A stretch of DNA of 64,000 nt from Bradyrhizobium tropiciagri (GTDB lineage: Bacteria; Pseudomonadota; Alphaproteobacteria; Rhizobiales; Xanthobacteraceae), in assembly GCF_001189845.1 (NCBI RefSeq), contig NZ_LFLZ01000030.1, forward strand, positions 1-64,000, in the 5' to 3' direction. Below are positions 46,161 to 55,800 of this stretch, piece by piece. Every line of letters begins with the position of its first letter. The first letter of the stretch is position 1. The position numbers were made by a program, and so were the translations under genes. Below the pieces are notes generated by a model that had not been told where the DNA came from, ran no database searches, and was given only the letters and a program-made list of their open reading frames with translations.

Positions 46161-47339
46161 ACGATGCCAGCGGGCGCCTTGATGTCGAAGGCACCCGTCC
46201 TGGACCTGGCCAAGCGATCGCGGAGCTAATTGAATTGATGTGCTCGCGGCGCCGCGCTGCCCCTTTCGGTGTCGACGAGAACGGCATGGACATCCGGCTG
46301 ATTGCTCCAAAGACAACACAGCGCACGAGCCAGATATCCAATATCAGAGGAAAGCCAAGAACATTTGGAGGCTGATGTTCTTGCCGTTCCACTCGAAATG
46401 GTGGGGTGATCTTCGTCAGTGCACACTAACCTTGAAAGACCGGATCACCCGAAATACGAAGACATTTGGCACGGCGTAGGGGATCACCAGCCTGAAGCTG
46501 GGAATAGATGGAATCTCACAAGTATTGAACCGGCATTGACGGCTTGCGCGCGACCGCCGTCCTATCGGTCATCGCCTTTCACTAAGGCTCAATCTTCCCC
46601 GGCGGCTTTATCGGCGGAGAGGTCTTTTTCGTCATCAGCGGGGACTTAACTGCGTCCCAGCTCGTCCGAGAGATCCCCGCCCGCACGTTCAGCCTGCTCA
46701 GCTTCTACGATCGTCGCATTCGGCGCAATCTCTCCCAGATAACGAGATGGCAATTCGCTGAGATCATTGGGCTGACGGAAGCGCTTACGCAGAAGCCAGA
46801 CGCACGGCCCGAGGCGGCGCGCACGCCCCACGAATGAAGCGGTCCTTGGCCTCCGCGACAGCGCCGAATAAAGCTAGGTGTTGATCTGGAAGCCCGCTCT
46901 GGTGATGCGCGTTGTATTGATCTTGCAACGCAGTGTCGTTGCTTATGATGAGAGCTTCCGGATTGGCTGATAAGTGACGTCATAAAAACTGACGACCGCC
47001 TTCGAGGTGAGACAGTGCATGGAAGGGCGCGCTGGGATTTGTATGCTTTCCGACAAGGATCCTTGAGCTTTGCGCTCCGTCGGGTACCAGCAAAGACGAT
47101 TGTCACTCGTGGGGCTAGTTTATCCCAGAAAGATTGCGCGATACGCCGGATGGTGATCGACAATTGCTCTCATTTGACGTTCGCGCGCCAGGACTTGAGC
47201 CCGTCTTGCGACGGCATAGCATTTGCAGAGACAAAGATTGTCAACTTGAGGCCGTCATCATCGAGCTTCGGGCCGCTTGCAGGCGTTGCGTACGGGATGA
47301 GGCGCGCCGCGCTCGCGAGCCGTTCTCTCAGGAGTGCCT
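46161..47339. other. Gene-poor spacer with an acyltransferase remnant
   Basis: About 1.2 kb between the TSUP and MFS genes. Apart from the acyltransferase-3 scrap (46589-46732), no convincing gene is seen. Confidence 0.5.
46589..46732 (+). pseudogene. Acyltransferase-3 (OafA/NodX-like) fragment
   Basis: The frame reads SIFPGGFIGGEVFFVISGDL, then TASQLVREIPARTFSLLSFY and DRRIRRNL. This is the N-terminal signature of membrane acyltransferase-3 proteins (P.GF.GVD.FFVISG.L..., FY.RR..RI.P). Only ~47 residues remain. NodX, which acetylates Nod factor, and many O-antigen acetylases share this fold. Confidence 0.7.
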
Positions 47340-48473
47340 GTGATACCATCTGTTAATTGGTCTGCGGGCCTGCTCGGGACGCGGCTCGCATTTTTTGTGG
47401 CCGGCTTCGGCCTCGCGGCCTGGGCGCCTTTGGTGCCGCTCGCGAAGGAGCGGCTCGGGGTGGATAACCGCGTGCTCGGTCTTCTGCTACTCTGTCTCGG
47501 AGCGGGGTCCGTCATCGCTATGCTTTTGACCAGTGTGTCGAATGCGCGCTACGGCAGCAAGCCCATCATCATCGCGGGTGGGCTTGGCATCTCGCTCATC
47601 CTGCCGTGGCTTGCAGTTGCCAGCACACCTCTCAGCCTCGGCGCCATGCTGTTTGCTTTCGGTGTTTCACTTGGTTCGATCGACGTAGCCATGAATATTC
47701 ATGCGATCGAATTGGAGCACGCCACTGGACGTCCATTGATGTCCGGCTTCCACGCCCAGTACAGCATTGGCGAATTCACCGGCTCTGCCGCGGTGACCTC
47801 GTTCCTTTCGCTGCAGCGTGGCCCGCTTATCTCGACGTTGGTCTGTTCGGCCTTAATGATGATCGCGATTATGTCAGCTTGGCCGCGGCTGCTCGCCATG
47901 AGTTTGAGACCGCAGGAACCGTTGTTTGTCTTGCCCAATCGTAGTGTGTTGCTGATAGCCGTACTCGCGGCTATCACCTTTCTCGTCGAAGGTGCAATGC
48001 TTGATTGGAGCGCTTTGCTTCTCGTTGGGCAAGGCCTCCTCGCAGAGGCGCGCGGCGGCCTTGGTTGTATGTTCTTCTCAATTGCGATGGCCGCAGGCCG
48101 TCTCAGCGGAGATACCATGGTAGCTCGGCTCGGCGACCGTACCACATTGATGCTCGGGACCGTGCCAATCTTGACCGGCTTCTTGGCCGTGGTGGCCGCG
48201 CCGATTGCGTTGATTGCCATGGCGGGGTTCGTGCTTATTGGATTGGGTGTTTCAAATGTTGTACCCGTACTGTGTCGACGCGCCGGCAAACAGAGAGTGA
48301 TGCCCGTAGGCGTTGCGATTGCAGTCATCACCACAGCCGGGTATGCGGGTATACTGGTCGGTCCCGCCAGCATCGGGCTCGTCGCACACATGGTCGGCTT
48401 GCCGTTGGCGTTCGCGATGTTAGGTGTGCTCATGTGCATCGCGACGCTGTCGGCGCGGATGGTGATGGCATAG
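47340..48473 (+). CDS. MFS transporter (YbjJ-like)
   Basis: About 377 residues from GTG 47340, chosen because AGGAG lies 5 bases upstream (the frame also has a GTG at 47334). Twelve hydrophobic spans; loop 2-3 region is degenerate. Landmarks include GFGLAAWAPLVPLAKERL, LGSIDVAMNIHAIELEHATG, MSGFHAQYSIGEFTGSAAV and VEGAMLDWSALLLVGQ, typical of the YbjJ/inner-membrane MFS group of unknown substrate. Intact. Confidence 0.88.
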   Translation: MIPSVNWSAGLLGTRLAFFVAGFGLAAWAPLVPLAKERLGVDNRVLGLLLLCLGAGSVIAMLLTSVSNARYGSKPIIIAGGLGISLILPWLAVASTPLSLGAMLFAFGVSLGSIDVAMNIHAIELEHATGRPLMSGFHAQYSIGEFTGSAAVTSFLSLQRGPLISTLVCSALMMIAIMSAWPRLLAMSLRPQEPLFVLPNRSVLLIAVLAAITFLVEGAMLDWSALLLVGQGLLAEARGGLGCMFFSIAMAAGRLSGDTMVARLGDRTTLMLGTVPILTGFLAVVAAPIALIAMAGFVLIGLGVSNVVPVLCRRAGKQRVMPVGVAIAVITTAGYAGILVGPASIGLVAHMVGLPLAFAMLGVLMCIATLSARMVMA

Positions 48474-48749
48474 TCTCTCTAAGCGTCGGCTCAGAGGGAA
48501 TAGCGACGCGCGTCGAGCTAATGACCGGTCGCAAGGCGGCGTTCGTGCCGAGCGTCGATAGCTCGCAATGGCTGTGGAACGGCACGTAGATTATGCCTCT
48601 GTCCCTGCAAGTCGGCTGGCTGAGCCGCGGCTTTGACACACCGGATCACTCGGCGTTGGGCGTCCCACCGAGCGTTGTTGTTAACGAACTCGGTCGACTG
48701 CGCGGCGAAGTTGATTATCTGCGTGAGCGGCCCGGCTATGTTGAGACAT

Positions 48750-49760
48750 TCACCGCCGAGTATTCTGGGATCGGCCCTGCGCCCGCTGATCGGGACACGC
48801 GGCTACTCTGGCCGTCCATCTGCTGTCGGCGAGATACGACCGATACGCCAACTGAATGCCCTCCTGCAGTGAGGTCTGGGCGCGCCAGCCGAGCCTGCCC
48901 AGTCGGCTGACGTCGAGCAACTTGCGCGGCGTGCCGTCCGGGCGCGAGGTGTCGAAGCTGATCTCGCCGCGAAAGCCGATGGCGGCCGCGACCAACAGGG
49001 CGAACTCGGCGATGGTGATGTCCTCGCCGGTGCCGATATTGACCAGTTCCGGCGAGGAATAGGTCTTCATCAGATGGATGCAAGCGTCGGCGAGATCGTC
49101 GACATAGAGGAATTCGCGGCGGGGCGTGCCGGTGCCCCACACCACGACATTGCTGGCTCCCGCGGCCTTCGCCTCGTGGAAGCGGCGGATCAGTGCGGCG
49201 ACGACGTGGCTATATTCGGGATGATAATTGTCGCCGGGACCGTAGAGATTGGTCGGCATCACGCTGATGAAATCGGCGCCATACTGGCTGCGATAGGCCT
49301 CGGCCATCTTGATGCCGGCGATCTTGGCGATCGCATAGGGCTCGTTGGTCGGCTCGAGCAGGCCGGTCAGCATCGAATCCTCGCGCAGCGGTTGCGGCGC
49401 CAGGCGCGGATAGATGCAGGACGAGCCGAAGAACATCAGCTTCTCGCAGCCATTGGCGTGGGCCGCCTGGATCACGTTGGTCGAGATCGCCAGATTGTCG
49501 TAAAGGAATTCGGCGCGCAGCGTGTTGTTGGCAACGATGCCACCGACCTTGGCGGCGGCGAGGAACACGGCCTGCGGCCGTTTCCCGGCGAACCAGGAAT
49601 TCACCGCCGCCTGGTCGCGTAAATCGACCTCGCTGCGCGACACCGTCAGCAGATCGGCATCTTCGCGCGCCAGCCGGCGCATCAGCGCCGAGCCGACCAT
49701 GCCGCGATGGCCGGCGACGAAAACCGTCTTGCCCTTCAGTTCAAACGCCGTGCTTGCCAT
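48750..49760 (-). CDS. nolK: GDP-L-fucose synthase
   Basis: About 336 residues from ATG 49760 (MASTAFELKGKTVFVAGHRG); ATG 49769 is in frame. NADPH-binding GHRGMVGSALMRRL, catalytic Ser in SSCIYPRLAPQPLREDSML and Tyr-x3-Lys in YAIAKIAG, and the family's YGPGDNYHPEYSHVVAALIR. It epimerises and reduces GDP-4-keto-6-deoxymannose to GDP-fucose. The start overlaps the end of the gmd gene by 20 bases. In rhizobia the noeL-nolK pair supplies GDP-fucose for NodZ-dependent fucosylation of Nod factor, and the symbiosis-island context supports the nolK name. A ~25-residue tail (WTARVAACPDQRAQG and on) is longer than usual. Confidence 0.9.
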   Translation of the reverse strand: MASTAFELKGKTVFVAGHRGMVGSALMRRLAREDADLLTVSRSEVDLRDQAAVNSWFAGKRPQAVFLAAAKVGGIVANNTLRAEFLYDNLAISTNVIQAAHANGCEKLMFFGSSCIYPRLAPQPLREDSMLTGLLEPTNEPYAIAKIAGIKMAEAYRSQYGADFISVMPTNLYGPGDNYHPEYSHVVAALIRRFHEAKAAGASNVVVWGTGTPRREFLYVDDLADACIHLMKTYSSPELVNIGTGEDITIAEFALLVAAAIGFRGEISFDTSRPDGTPRKLLDVSRLGRLGWRAQTSLQEGIQLAYRSYLADSRWTARVAACPDQRAQGRSQNTRR

Positions 49761-50826
49761 TGGCCGCATCCTGCCTGGCCTCGACGAGATCGCTGGCGAC
49801 CATTTCCTTCACCAGTTGCGCGAACGGCGTCTTCGGCGCCCAGCCGAGCTTGGCGCGCGCCTTGCTGGCGTCGCCGATCAGAAGATCGACCTCGGTCGGG
49901 CGGAAATAGGCCGGGTCGATCTGCACCAGCGTATTGCCGGACGCCTTGTCGACACCGATCTCCTCGACACCCTTGCCGCGCCATTCGATGCTGCGGCCGA
50001 CCTCGGCAAACGCAAGTTCAACGAACTCGCGCACCGACCGCGTCTCGCCGGTCGCGAGCACGAAGTCGCCGGGCTCGTCCGCCAGCAGGATCTTGTGCAT
50101 GCCCTCGACATAGTCGCGGGCGTGGCCCCAGTCGCGCTTGGCATCGAGATTGCCGAGATAGAGCTTGTTCTCCAAGCCGGCTTCGATGCGGGCGACGGCG
50201 CGGGTGATCTTGCGCGTCACGAACGTCTCGCCGCGGATCGGGCTCTCATGGTTGAACAGGATGCCGTTGCTGGCGAACATGCCGTAGGCCTCACGGTAGT
50301 TCACCGTGATCCAGTAGCCGTAGAGCTTGGCGGCACCGTAGGGCGAGCGCGGATAGAACGGCGTCGTTTCCTTCTGCGGCACCTCCTGCACGAGCCCGTA
50401 CAGCTCCGAGGTCGAGGCCTGATAGAACCGCGTCTCCTTCTCCATGCCGAGGATACGGATCCCCTCCAACAGGCGCAGCACGCCGATCGCGTCCGCATTG
50501 GCGGTGTATTCCGGGCTCTCGAAGCTGACCTGGACGTGGCTCTGGGCGGCAAGATTGTAGATCTCGGTCGGCCGGATCTGCTGCATCAGCCGGATCAGAT
50601 TGGTCGAATCGGTCATGTCGCCGTAGTGCATCAGGAACGGCACGTTGCCGGCGTGCGGATCCTGGTAGAGATGGTCGACGCGCGCAGTGTTGAACGAGGA
50701 TGAGCGGCGCTTGATCCCGTGCACGGTATAGCCGAGACCGAGCAGATATTCGCCGAGATACGCACCGTCCTGCCCGGTGATGCCGGTGATCAGCGCAACG
50801 CGCCGCTTCGAATCCTGAGCCGCCAT
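49741..50826 (-). CDS. noeL: GDP-mannose 4,6-dehydratase
   Basis: 361 residues from ATG 50826. Extended SDR: Rossmann GITGQDGAYLGEYL, HGIKRRSSSFNTARVDHL, catalytic Thr/Ser-Ser in ASTSELYGLVQEVPQKE and YxxxK in SPYGAAKLYGYW, plus RGETFVTRKITRAVARI and DWGHARDYVEGMH. It converts GDP-mannose to GDP-4-keto-6-deoxymannose for the nolK product. A general gmd for surface polysaccharide is indistinguishable by motif; noeL is chosen from context. AAGAGAG lies upstream of the start, and a degenerate nod-box-like sequence ~110-150 bases upstream may drive it. Confidence 0.88.
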   Translation of the reverse strand: MAAQDSKRRVALITGITGQDGAYLGEYLLGLGYTVHGIKRRSSSFNTARVDHLYQDPHAGNVPFLMHYGDMTDSTNLIRLMQQIRPTEIYNLAAQSHVQVSFESPEYTANADAIGVLRLLEGIRILGMEKETRFYQASTSELYGLVQEVPQKETTPFYPRSPYGAAKLYGYWITVNYREAYGMFASNGILFNHESPIRGETFVTRKITRAVARIEAGLENKLYLGNLDAKRDWGHARDYVEGMHKILLADEPGDFVLATGETRSVREFVELAFAEVGRSIEWRGKGVEEIGVDKASGNTLVQIDPAYFRPTEVDLLIGDASKARAKLGWAPKTPFAQLVKEMVASDLVEARQDAANGKHGV

Positions 50827-50928
50827 GGTCTCTCTTAGCTGCGCTGGAAAGAAAGCTTCCCTTCGAATCGTTCCTTTGCGAAACGGGATTCTCGAGAAAT
50901 CTGCCGGCGCACTTCACCCGCAATCAGA

Positions 50929-50985
50929 GGAAGCCGATCGTTAGATCTAGTCATACACATCGTGCTGAAATGCACACTATATACA
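50929..50985 (-). promoter_or_regulatory. Degenerate nod-box-like sequence upstream of noeL
   Basis: On the plus strand GAGGAAGCCGATCGTTAGAT, 5 bases, then CATACACATCG parallels the reversed nod-box order (ATTGGTAAAATCGATTGTTT.GAT, 6 bases, CATCCACA). The match in the middle and the GAT-N5-CATxCACA part is fair; the AT-rich block is poor. It would place a NodD site ~100 bases before the noeL start. Confidence 0.35.
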
Positions 50986-51751
50986 TTGATTTAAATCGTG
51001 CTGGAGGGGGAATATCCATCGAGCTTCAAAATGAAAACCAACGAACCATCGCAGATGGCGAACCCCGTTATGTGCATACGTCAATCAGAGAGGCCGCAGT
51101 CCGTGTTCTCTATCTCTCATTGGGTGCGTGCATTCGCTCGGTGTGGCCATGGCGCAAGCGGGTGACTTGCTGAAGCCGCGTAGTCGATGTATTCGTCTGA
51201 ACTCTGCACGTAAGCCAGAGCACGGCGAAGCCTGCGCATCAACAACATTAGCCCTACAAAATGCCCGGATCCTTCTTCTTAACGGAACCCGTAGTCTGGG
51301 CAGCAGGATCATCGACGATGATCATCGCTCTTCTTCTGACGGCCCGCTCTCGTAAGCGTTGGATGGTCGACGCGAGCACGAAATGTGAGAATGCAGCAAA
51401 CGTTGGTATAGTTCTTCGAACAGGTTCGATATCGAAAGCTTACGTTCGTACAATGGAGCTTCGGTGGCAATCAATTAGTCTCATCCCGACCCACATAGCT
51501 GGAAACCGTCAGAGGCTGATGAGCCTATTACACCAGCGCGACAAACCCTAGAACGGTTGCGTGAATGCGAGAGCAGGACGTTGTAAGGTGACGCCACACT
51601 ACTTGCACGACGTATCCTTGCGGCGGCCTCGTGCGGCAATGACGCCATCGTCGCTATCCAGCGAAAGTCAGTTTTTGTCGAAAGCGAATTTCATGACCAG
51701 ATTTCCTGTCGGGGACGTCGGGTTCTTTGAACTTGGGCGGCATTAATCGAT
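50986..51751. other. Spacer between noeL and glmS
   Basis: No convincing gene. A perfect 17-bp palindrome (GATCATCGACGATGATC, 51307-51323) and a tts-like element (51667-51684) are the only features noticed. Confidence 0.5.
51667..51684 (+). promoter_or_regulatory. tts-box-like element upstream of glmS (weak)
   Basis: GTCAG, six bases, then TCGAAAGC. The tts-box consensus has four bases between these blocks, so the spacing is off by two. It lies ~70 bases before the glmS start. Confidence 0.2.
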
Positions 51752-53578
51752 ATGTGTGGAATTGTCGGCATCTTGGGGCGTGGTCCGGTCGTCGGGCAGT
51801 TGGTCGCTTCGCTCAAGCGATTGGAATATCGTGGCTACGACTCCGCAGGCCTTGCGACGCTCGAAGGGCTACGTATCGAGCTCCGGCGGGCTGAAGGTAA
51901 GCTGAGAAACCTTGAGGAGCGGCTGCGCTATTGTCCGCCCGAGGGGCATACCGGTATAGGTCATACCCGCTGGGCGACTCATGGAAAACCGACCGAGAGC
52001 AATGCTCATCCGCATGCGACGGAGAATGTCGCGGTCGTTCATAACGGAATCATTGAAAACTTCCGCGAGTTGCGAGCCGAGCTGGAGCGGGATGGGGCCA
52101 ACTTTCGCTCAGAGACGGACACGGAGGTGGTGGCGCATCTCGTCGAATCTTATCTCAAGAATGGCTACTCGCCGCAGGATGCAGTACAAGCGTCGCTGCC
52201 GCGGCTGCGCGGCGCCTTCGCGCTTGCATTCCTCTTCAAGGCTCACGACGACCTTTTGATCGGTGCGCGCAAGGGATCGCCCCTCGCGATCGGACATGGC
52301 AACGGCGAAGTGTATCTAGGATCGGACGCGATCGCGCTCGCGCCGTTGACCGACACCATCACCTATCTTGAAGACGGCGACTGGGCCGTGCTTACCCGAG
52401 CGATTTGCGTGATCTATGGCGCAGACGGCTCCGTCGTGCAGCGGGAGACATCAAAGCCTGGCGTATCGTCACTCCTTGTGGATAAAGAGAACTATCGCCA
52501 TTTCATGGCCAAGGAAATCCACGAGCAGCCGAGAGTGGCCTGCAAAACACTGGCGCACTATCTTGATACGGCAGGCGAGCGCGTAGCCCTGCCGCTCACA
52601 TTGCCGTTCGATTTTAACTCCATTCGGCGCATCTCAATTACCGCGTGCGGAACGGCAAACTACGCCGGTCACATCGCCAAATACTGGTTCGAGCGGTTAG
52701 CTCGCTTGCCTGTTGAGATCGATGTAGCCTCCGAGTTCCGCTATAGGGAGGCGCCTTTGCGTCAGGGCGATCTCGCGATCGTCATCTCACAGTCCGGCGA
52801 AACCGCTGACACACTAGCTGCGCTGCGATACGCCAAGAGTCAGGGCCTGCACACGATATCTGTGGTCAACGTCCCTACGTCGACGATTGCGCGCGAGAGC
52901 GAATCCATGCTGCCGACGCTGGCGGGGCCAGAAATCGGCGTCGCTTCTACGAAGGCATTCATCTGCCAGCTGATGGTATTGGCGGTGCTTGCCGTCGCGG
53001 CAGGAAGAGAGCGCGGTAAGCTCTCAGAGATCCATGAATCGAAGCTCGTCCGAGAGCTCATCGAAGTGCCGCGGTTGATTGCTGCGGCGCTGTTGATCGA
53101 GCCGCAGATCGAAAAGCTCGCGGGTGATATCGCCAACTCGAGGGACGTGCTCTATCTCGGCCGTGGCACGTCTGCCCCCCTGGCGTTGGAGGGCGCACTC
53201 AAGTTGAAGGAAATTTCCTATATTCACTCGGAAGGTTATGCTGCCGGCGAGCTCAAGCACGGACCGATCGCCTTGATCGATGAGGCCGTGCCTGTGGTGA
53301 CGATTGCGCCTTACGACGAGCTCTTCGAGAAAACCGTATCGAATATGCAAGAAGTTGCAGCTCGCGGCGGCAAGATCGTTCTGATCACCGATGCGAAGGG
53401 CGCTTTGGAAGCGACGCTAGACACACTCATGACCATTGTGCTGCCGGAGATGGTCGCAAACTTTGCGCCGATGGTCTATGCCATTCCGCTTCAGCTCTTG
53501 GCTTACCATGCCGCCCTCGTAAGAGGCGCGGACGTAGATCAGCCACGTAATCTCGCCAAATCGGTGACTGTCGAATGA
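51752..53578 (+). CDS. nodM: Glutamine-fructose-6-phosphate aminotransferase
   Basis: 608 residues, full length. The N-terminal Cys2 nucleophile of the glutaminase domain (MCGIVGILG), HTRWATHGKPTESNAHPH and the FRSETDTEVVAHLV block are all present, followed by two SIS sugar-isomerase domains (CGTANYAGHIAKYW, SQSGETADTLAALRYAK, GPEIGVASTKAF, GRGTSAPLALEGALKLKEIS, EGYAAGELKHGPIAL) and the C-terminal PRNLAKSVTVE. It makes glucosamine-6-phosphate from fructose-6-phosphate and glutamine. Rhizobia often carry a second copy, nodM, supplying Nod-factor backbone; the location next to noeL/nolK supports this. Symbol nodM rests on context, glmS is the safe name. Confidence 0.93.
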   Translation: MCGIVGILGRGPVVGQLVASLKRLEYRGYDSAGLATLEGLRIELRRAEGKLRNLEERLRYCPPEGHTGIGHTRWATHGKPTESNAHPHATENVAVVHNGIIENFRELRAELERDGANFRSETDTEVVAHLVESYLKNGYSPQDAVQASLPRLRGAFALAFLFKAHDDLLIGARKGSPLAIGHGNGEVYLGSDAIALAPLTDTITYLEDGDWAVLTRAICVIYGADGSVVQRETSKPGVSSLLVDKENYRHFMAKEIHEQPRVACKTLAHYLDTAGERVALPLTLPFDFNSIRRISITACGTANYAGHIAKYWFERLARLPVEIDVASEFRYREAPLRQGDLAIVISQSGETADTLAALRYAKSQGLHTISVVNVPTSTIARESESMLPTLAGPEIGVASTKAFICQLMVLAVLAVAAGRERGKLSEIHESKLVRELIEVPRLIAAALLIEPQIEKLAGDIANSRDVLYLGRGTSAPLALEGALKLKEISYIHSEGYAAGELKHGPIALIDEAVPVVTIAPYDELFEKTVSNMQEVAARGGKIVLITDAKGALEATLDTLMTIVLPEMVANFAPMVYAIPLQLLAYHAALVRGADVDQPRNLAKSVTVE

Positions 53579-54250
53579 AGCCGCGGTGGTAATGTCGGAG
53601 CCTCCCGCCTCGGCATCGGGCTGTTGGGTTTGCGTTCCGCTGTGTTGGTCGTGGATGACGGAGCCGGAAAAGTTCTCGATATAGTTGCATCCGAAGTTGC
53701 TTGTAGCTTCTGTCTGGTTGCGCGCTCACGCAATCCTGTTGCGCCGCCCCTGGCTCCGCTGATCGGCCAGACAGGTGAGCTTCGAAGGGGAACGATCCCG
53801 GCATCAACAGGTCAATCATAGACCGATTAGCTGGACGAGCAGATTCAATCTTGTTTGGGTCATCATCCTAACCCCTGACTAACGCTGATGGGCACCAGGC
53901 CCGCCTTCCTACAGGGCCAAATCACCCTGAAGCAGATTTCGGAACCGATGCTCGGTATCCTCGCGCCCTTGCCGAAACCGACGAGCAGACCGGCGTAGGG
54001 AGCTTCGGGCTCCTCCGCCGCGGCTAGCTCATTGGTAGCGCGTAGGCGCGGCAACTGACTTTTTTCAAAATGCCAGCATGCGCGCCATGTCGGCCAACTT
54101 GAGCATGGTGAGCGTCATGCGGAGACCACGCGCTGAAGGTTGATCTGGTCGGCTAGGAAGATCTCGCGGAATGGTTTGTCGCGAGGTCACAATGTCCAAG
54201 GATAGTCGTAAGGATAGCGATAAGGATAGGCATATACCTATCCTCGAACA
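53579..54250. other. Non-coding spacer
   Basis: About 670 bases with no gene. The minus-strand peptide HSTVTDLARLRG that appears here is the known antisense shadow of the glmS C-terminus, not a protein. Confidence 0.5.
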
Positions 54251-54634
54251 CGCGCTGACACGCTGCAGCGTGTCGAGATCATCACCGGGACGGGCCGGCG
54301 TCGGCGCTGGTCGACCGATGCAAAGGCGACGATTGTCGCGGAGAGTTTTGCGCCGGGTGCGAGCGTGTCCGCGGTGGCGCGACGACACGACATCAGTCCA
54401 AGCTTGTTGTTCCTGTGGCGTCGCCAGACCACGCGGTCGCAGGTCGCGGAGCACGGGGACAGAGGCATGCCAGTTGGCTTTGTGCCGGTCGCGATCACCG
54501 GCCGTGGCGGCCCTAGTGAGGAGCAGGCGACGATCGAGATCGAGGTCGGCGCGGTTCGCATCCGTGTTAGGGCGACAGTCGACCGGCAGGCACTGTGCGA
54601 GGTGCTGGCGGCGGTCGGGACGGCTGGTCGATGA
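54251..54634 (+). pseudogene. IS66 accessory protein TnpA, 5'-truncated
   Basis: In frame: LQRVEIITGTGRRRRWSTDA then KATIVAESFAPGASVSAVAR, RRHDISPSLLFLWRRQ, ending in VRATVDRQALCEVLAAVGTA. This is the helix-turn-helix OrfA of IS66 elements. No ATG start remains in frame; the sequence before ~54250 is unrelated (a run of gata/ggat repeats). The stop overlaps the tnpB start by ATGA. Confidence 0.8.
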
Positions 54635-54786
54635 TCGGGCTTCGAGCTGGGTTGTCGATCTGGATTGCGACGGAGCCGGTCGATTTCCGCCGCGGCATGG
54701 ACTCGCTGGCGATGCTGGTGAGCGAGGCCTTTGGAGCCGATCCGTTCTTATGTGTCGGACGAGATTATGTGGCGGAGGCGCCCTAA
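54631..54786 (+). pseudogene. IS66 accessory protein TnpB, truncated
   Basis: Starts MIGLRAGLSIWIATEPVDFR then RGMDSLAMLVSEAFGADPF, the IS66 Orf2 (TnpB) N-terminus, but diverges after ~45 of the usual ~115 residues near 54750. The tail LCVGRDYVAEAP is not TnpB. Confidence 0.8.
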
Positions 54787-54885
54787 CGCCAGCCAGGGTC
54801 GGCCACGGCTGGATTCCTCCGCCTGCCCCTCGTGCGGACGTGGGATCCCCCTGCGCCGTTACGCCGGAGGGGCATTGTCCGGCTT

Positions 54886-55250
54886 TATAGCGCCCAGCGT
54901 TGATGGTCTTCGTGTACCCGATCTTGCCGGGCGACTGGCGACTGTAGATGAACTCGGTCGTGTCCTGAAGGATCAGGACAGGCCCTCCGCTGGCTTTGAA
55001 GCGCGCTGCGGTCGCAGCGAAATGTCCCGCCATCACACCGTGTTCGGTGACGCGGATTGTCGAAAAATCGATAGGCCGCCTTCGTCGCAGCCCAATCGCC
55101 ACAGGCCGCTGGGACCGGCTTACCCGGGGCGGCGGAAAGCTGCTCCAGCAACCGCCGTAAACGACGTTGCAGACGCTTACCCGGAAGACTCGCCGCAGCC
55201 GACTCGGCATCTTGCCAGCCGGCCGAGCCGGGCTCCGATCCAACATTCAT
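54886..55250 (-). pseudogene. IS4-family (IS50/Tn5-like) transposase N-terminal fragment
   Basis: Minus frame from 55250 reads AAPGKPVPAACGDWAATKAA then YRFFDNP; after a frame change near 55070 it reads HFAATAARFKASGGPVLILQ, DTTEFIYSRQSPGKIGYTK. That is the N-terminal DNA-binding region and first catalytic Asp of Tn5-type transposases (IPQACGDWAE.KGAYRFF.N; VLILQDTTEF.Y). The rest of the gene is lost where the IS66 fragment starts. Confidence 0.75.
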
Positions 55251-55626
55251 CCATGACGCCCCAGTGATTCGGCGTCATGGACAGAATCACGCCCGATTCA
55301 GATTGGGCAAGCCCGCTCGAAGATGTGGGTAATTGAAAGCTTCACCGGACGGATACCAACGAACTTGCGGGCGCCATCGCTTAGCGGCTCCTTGTTGAGC
55401 CGAACAGCCGCGGCCCCTTCCTGTTTGTGAACAGCGTCATCACGTTGCGGGCTGATTGCGGCGAGGTGATAGTGCAGAAAAAATCGGAGGTGACTGCCGA
55501 CCGCTCAGGGACCGCTCGTCGTTATAATGTCTGCCGATGTCTCCACTTTCTTTCTGGCAAGGCACAGGAACGGATAAGCATTGACGCATTCGGCCCCTGC
55601 TCTGAGTCTAACGCGCACCAGGATGT

Positions 55627-55800
55627 ATGACACCGAACTTTGCAATTACAATTAATCGACTACTCAAGATCGGCCCGTGGTCAGGCTTCATCCGCCCTGA
55701 ATGGCGACGAGAGCCACTGAGTTTGGTCGCGTTCCATGCCAAGCCGGACCGCATCGAAAAGATCCTGATCACGGAAACGCCTCAAGAAAGCAACGAGTAA
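55627..55800 (+). CDS. Possible 57-residue protein
   Basis: ATG 55627 to TAA 55800 gives MTPNFAITINRLLKIGPWSG then FIRPEWRREPLSLVAFHAKP, DRIEKILITETPQESNE. Amino-acid usage looks plausible, but no ribosome site, no family match and a very short length make this doubtful. Confidence 0.2.
   Translation: MTPNFAITINRLLKIGPWSGFIRPEWRREPLSLVAFHAKPDRIEKILITETPQESNE

Noticed and set aside
51414..51446. TCGAAAGCT upstream of small frames at 51.45 kb as a tts box
   Set aside because: The 5' block GTCAGCTT is absent (sequence is GGTTCGATA) and no plausible gene follows.
53539..53733. Minus-strand peptide ending HSTVTDLARLRG
   Set aside because: Known recurrent antisense artefact of the glmS C-terminus (NLAKSVTVE).
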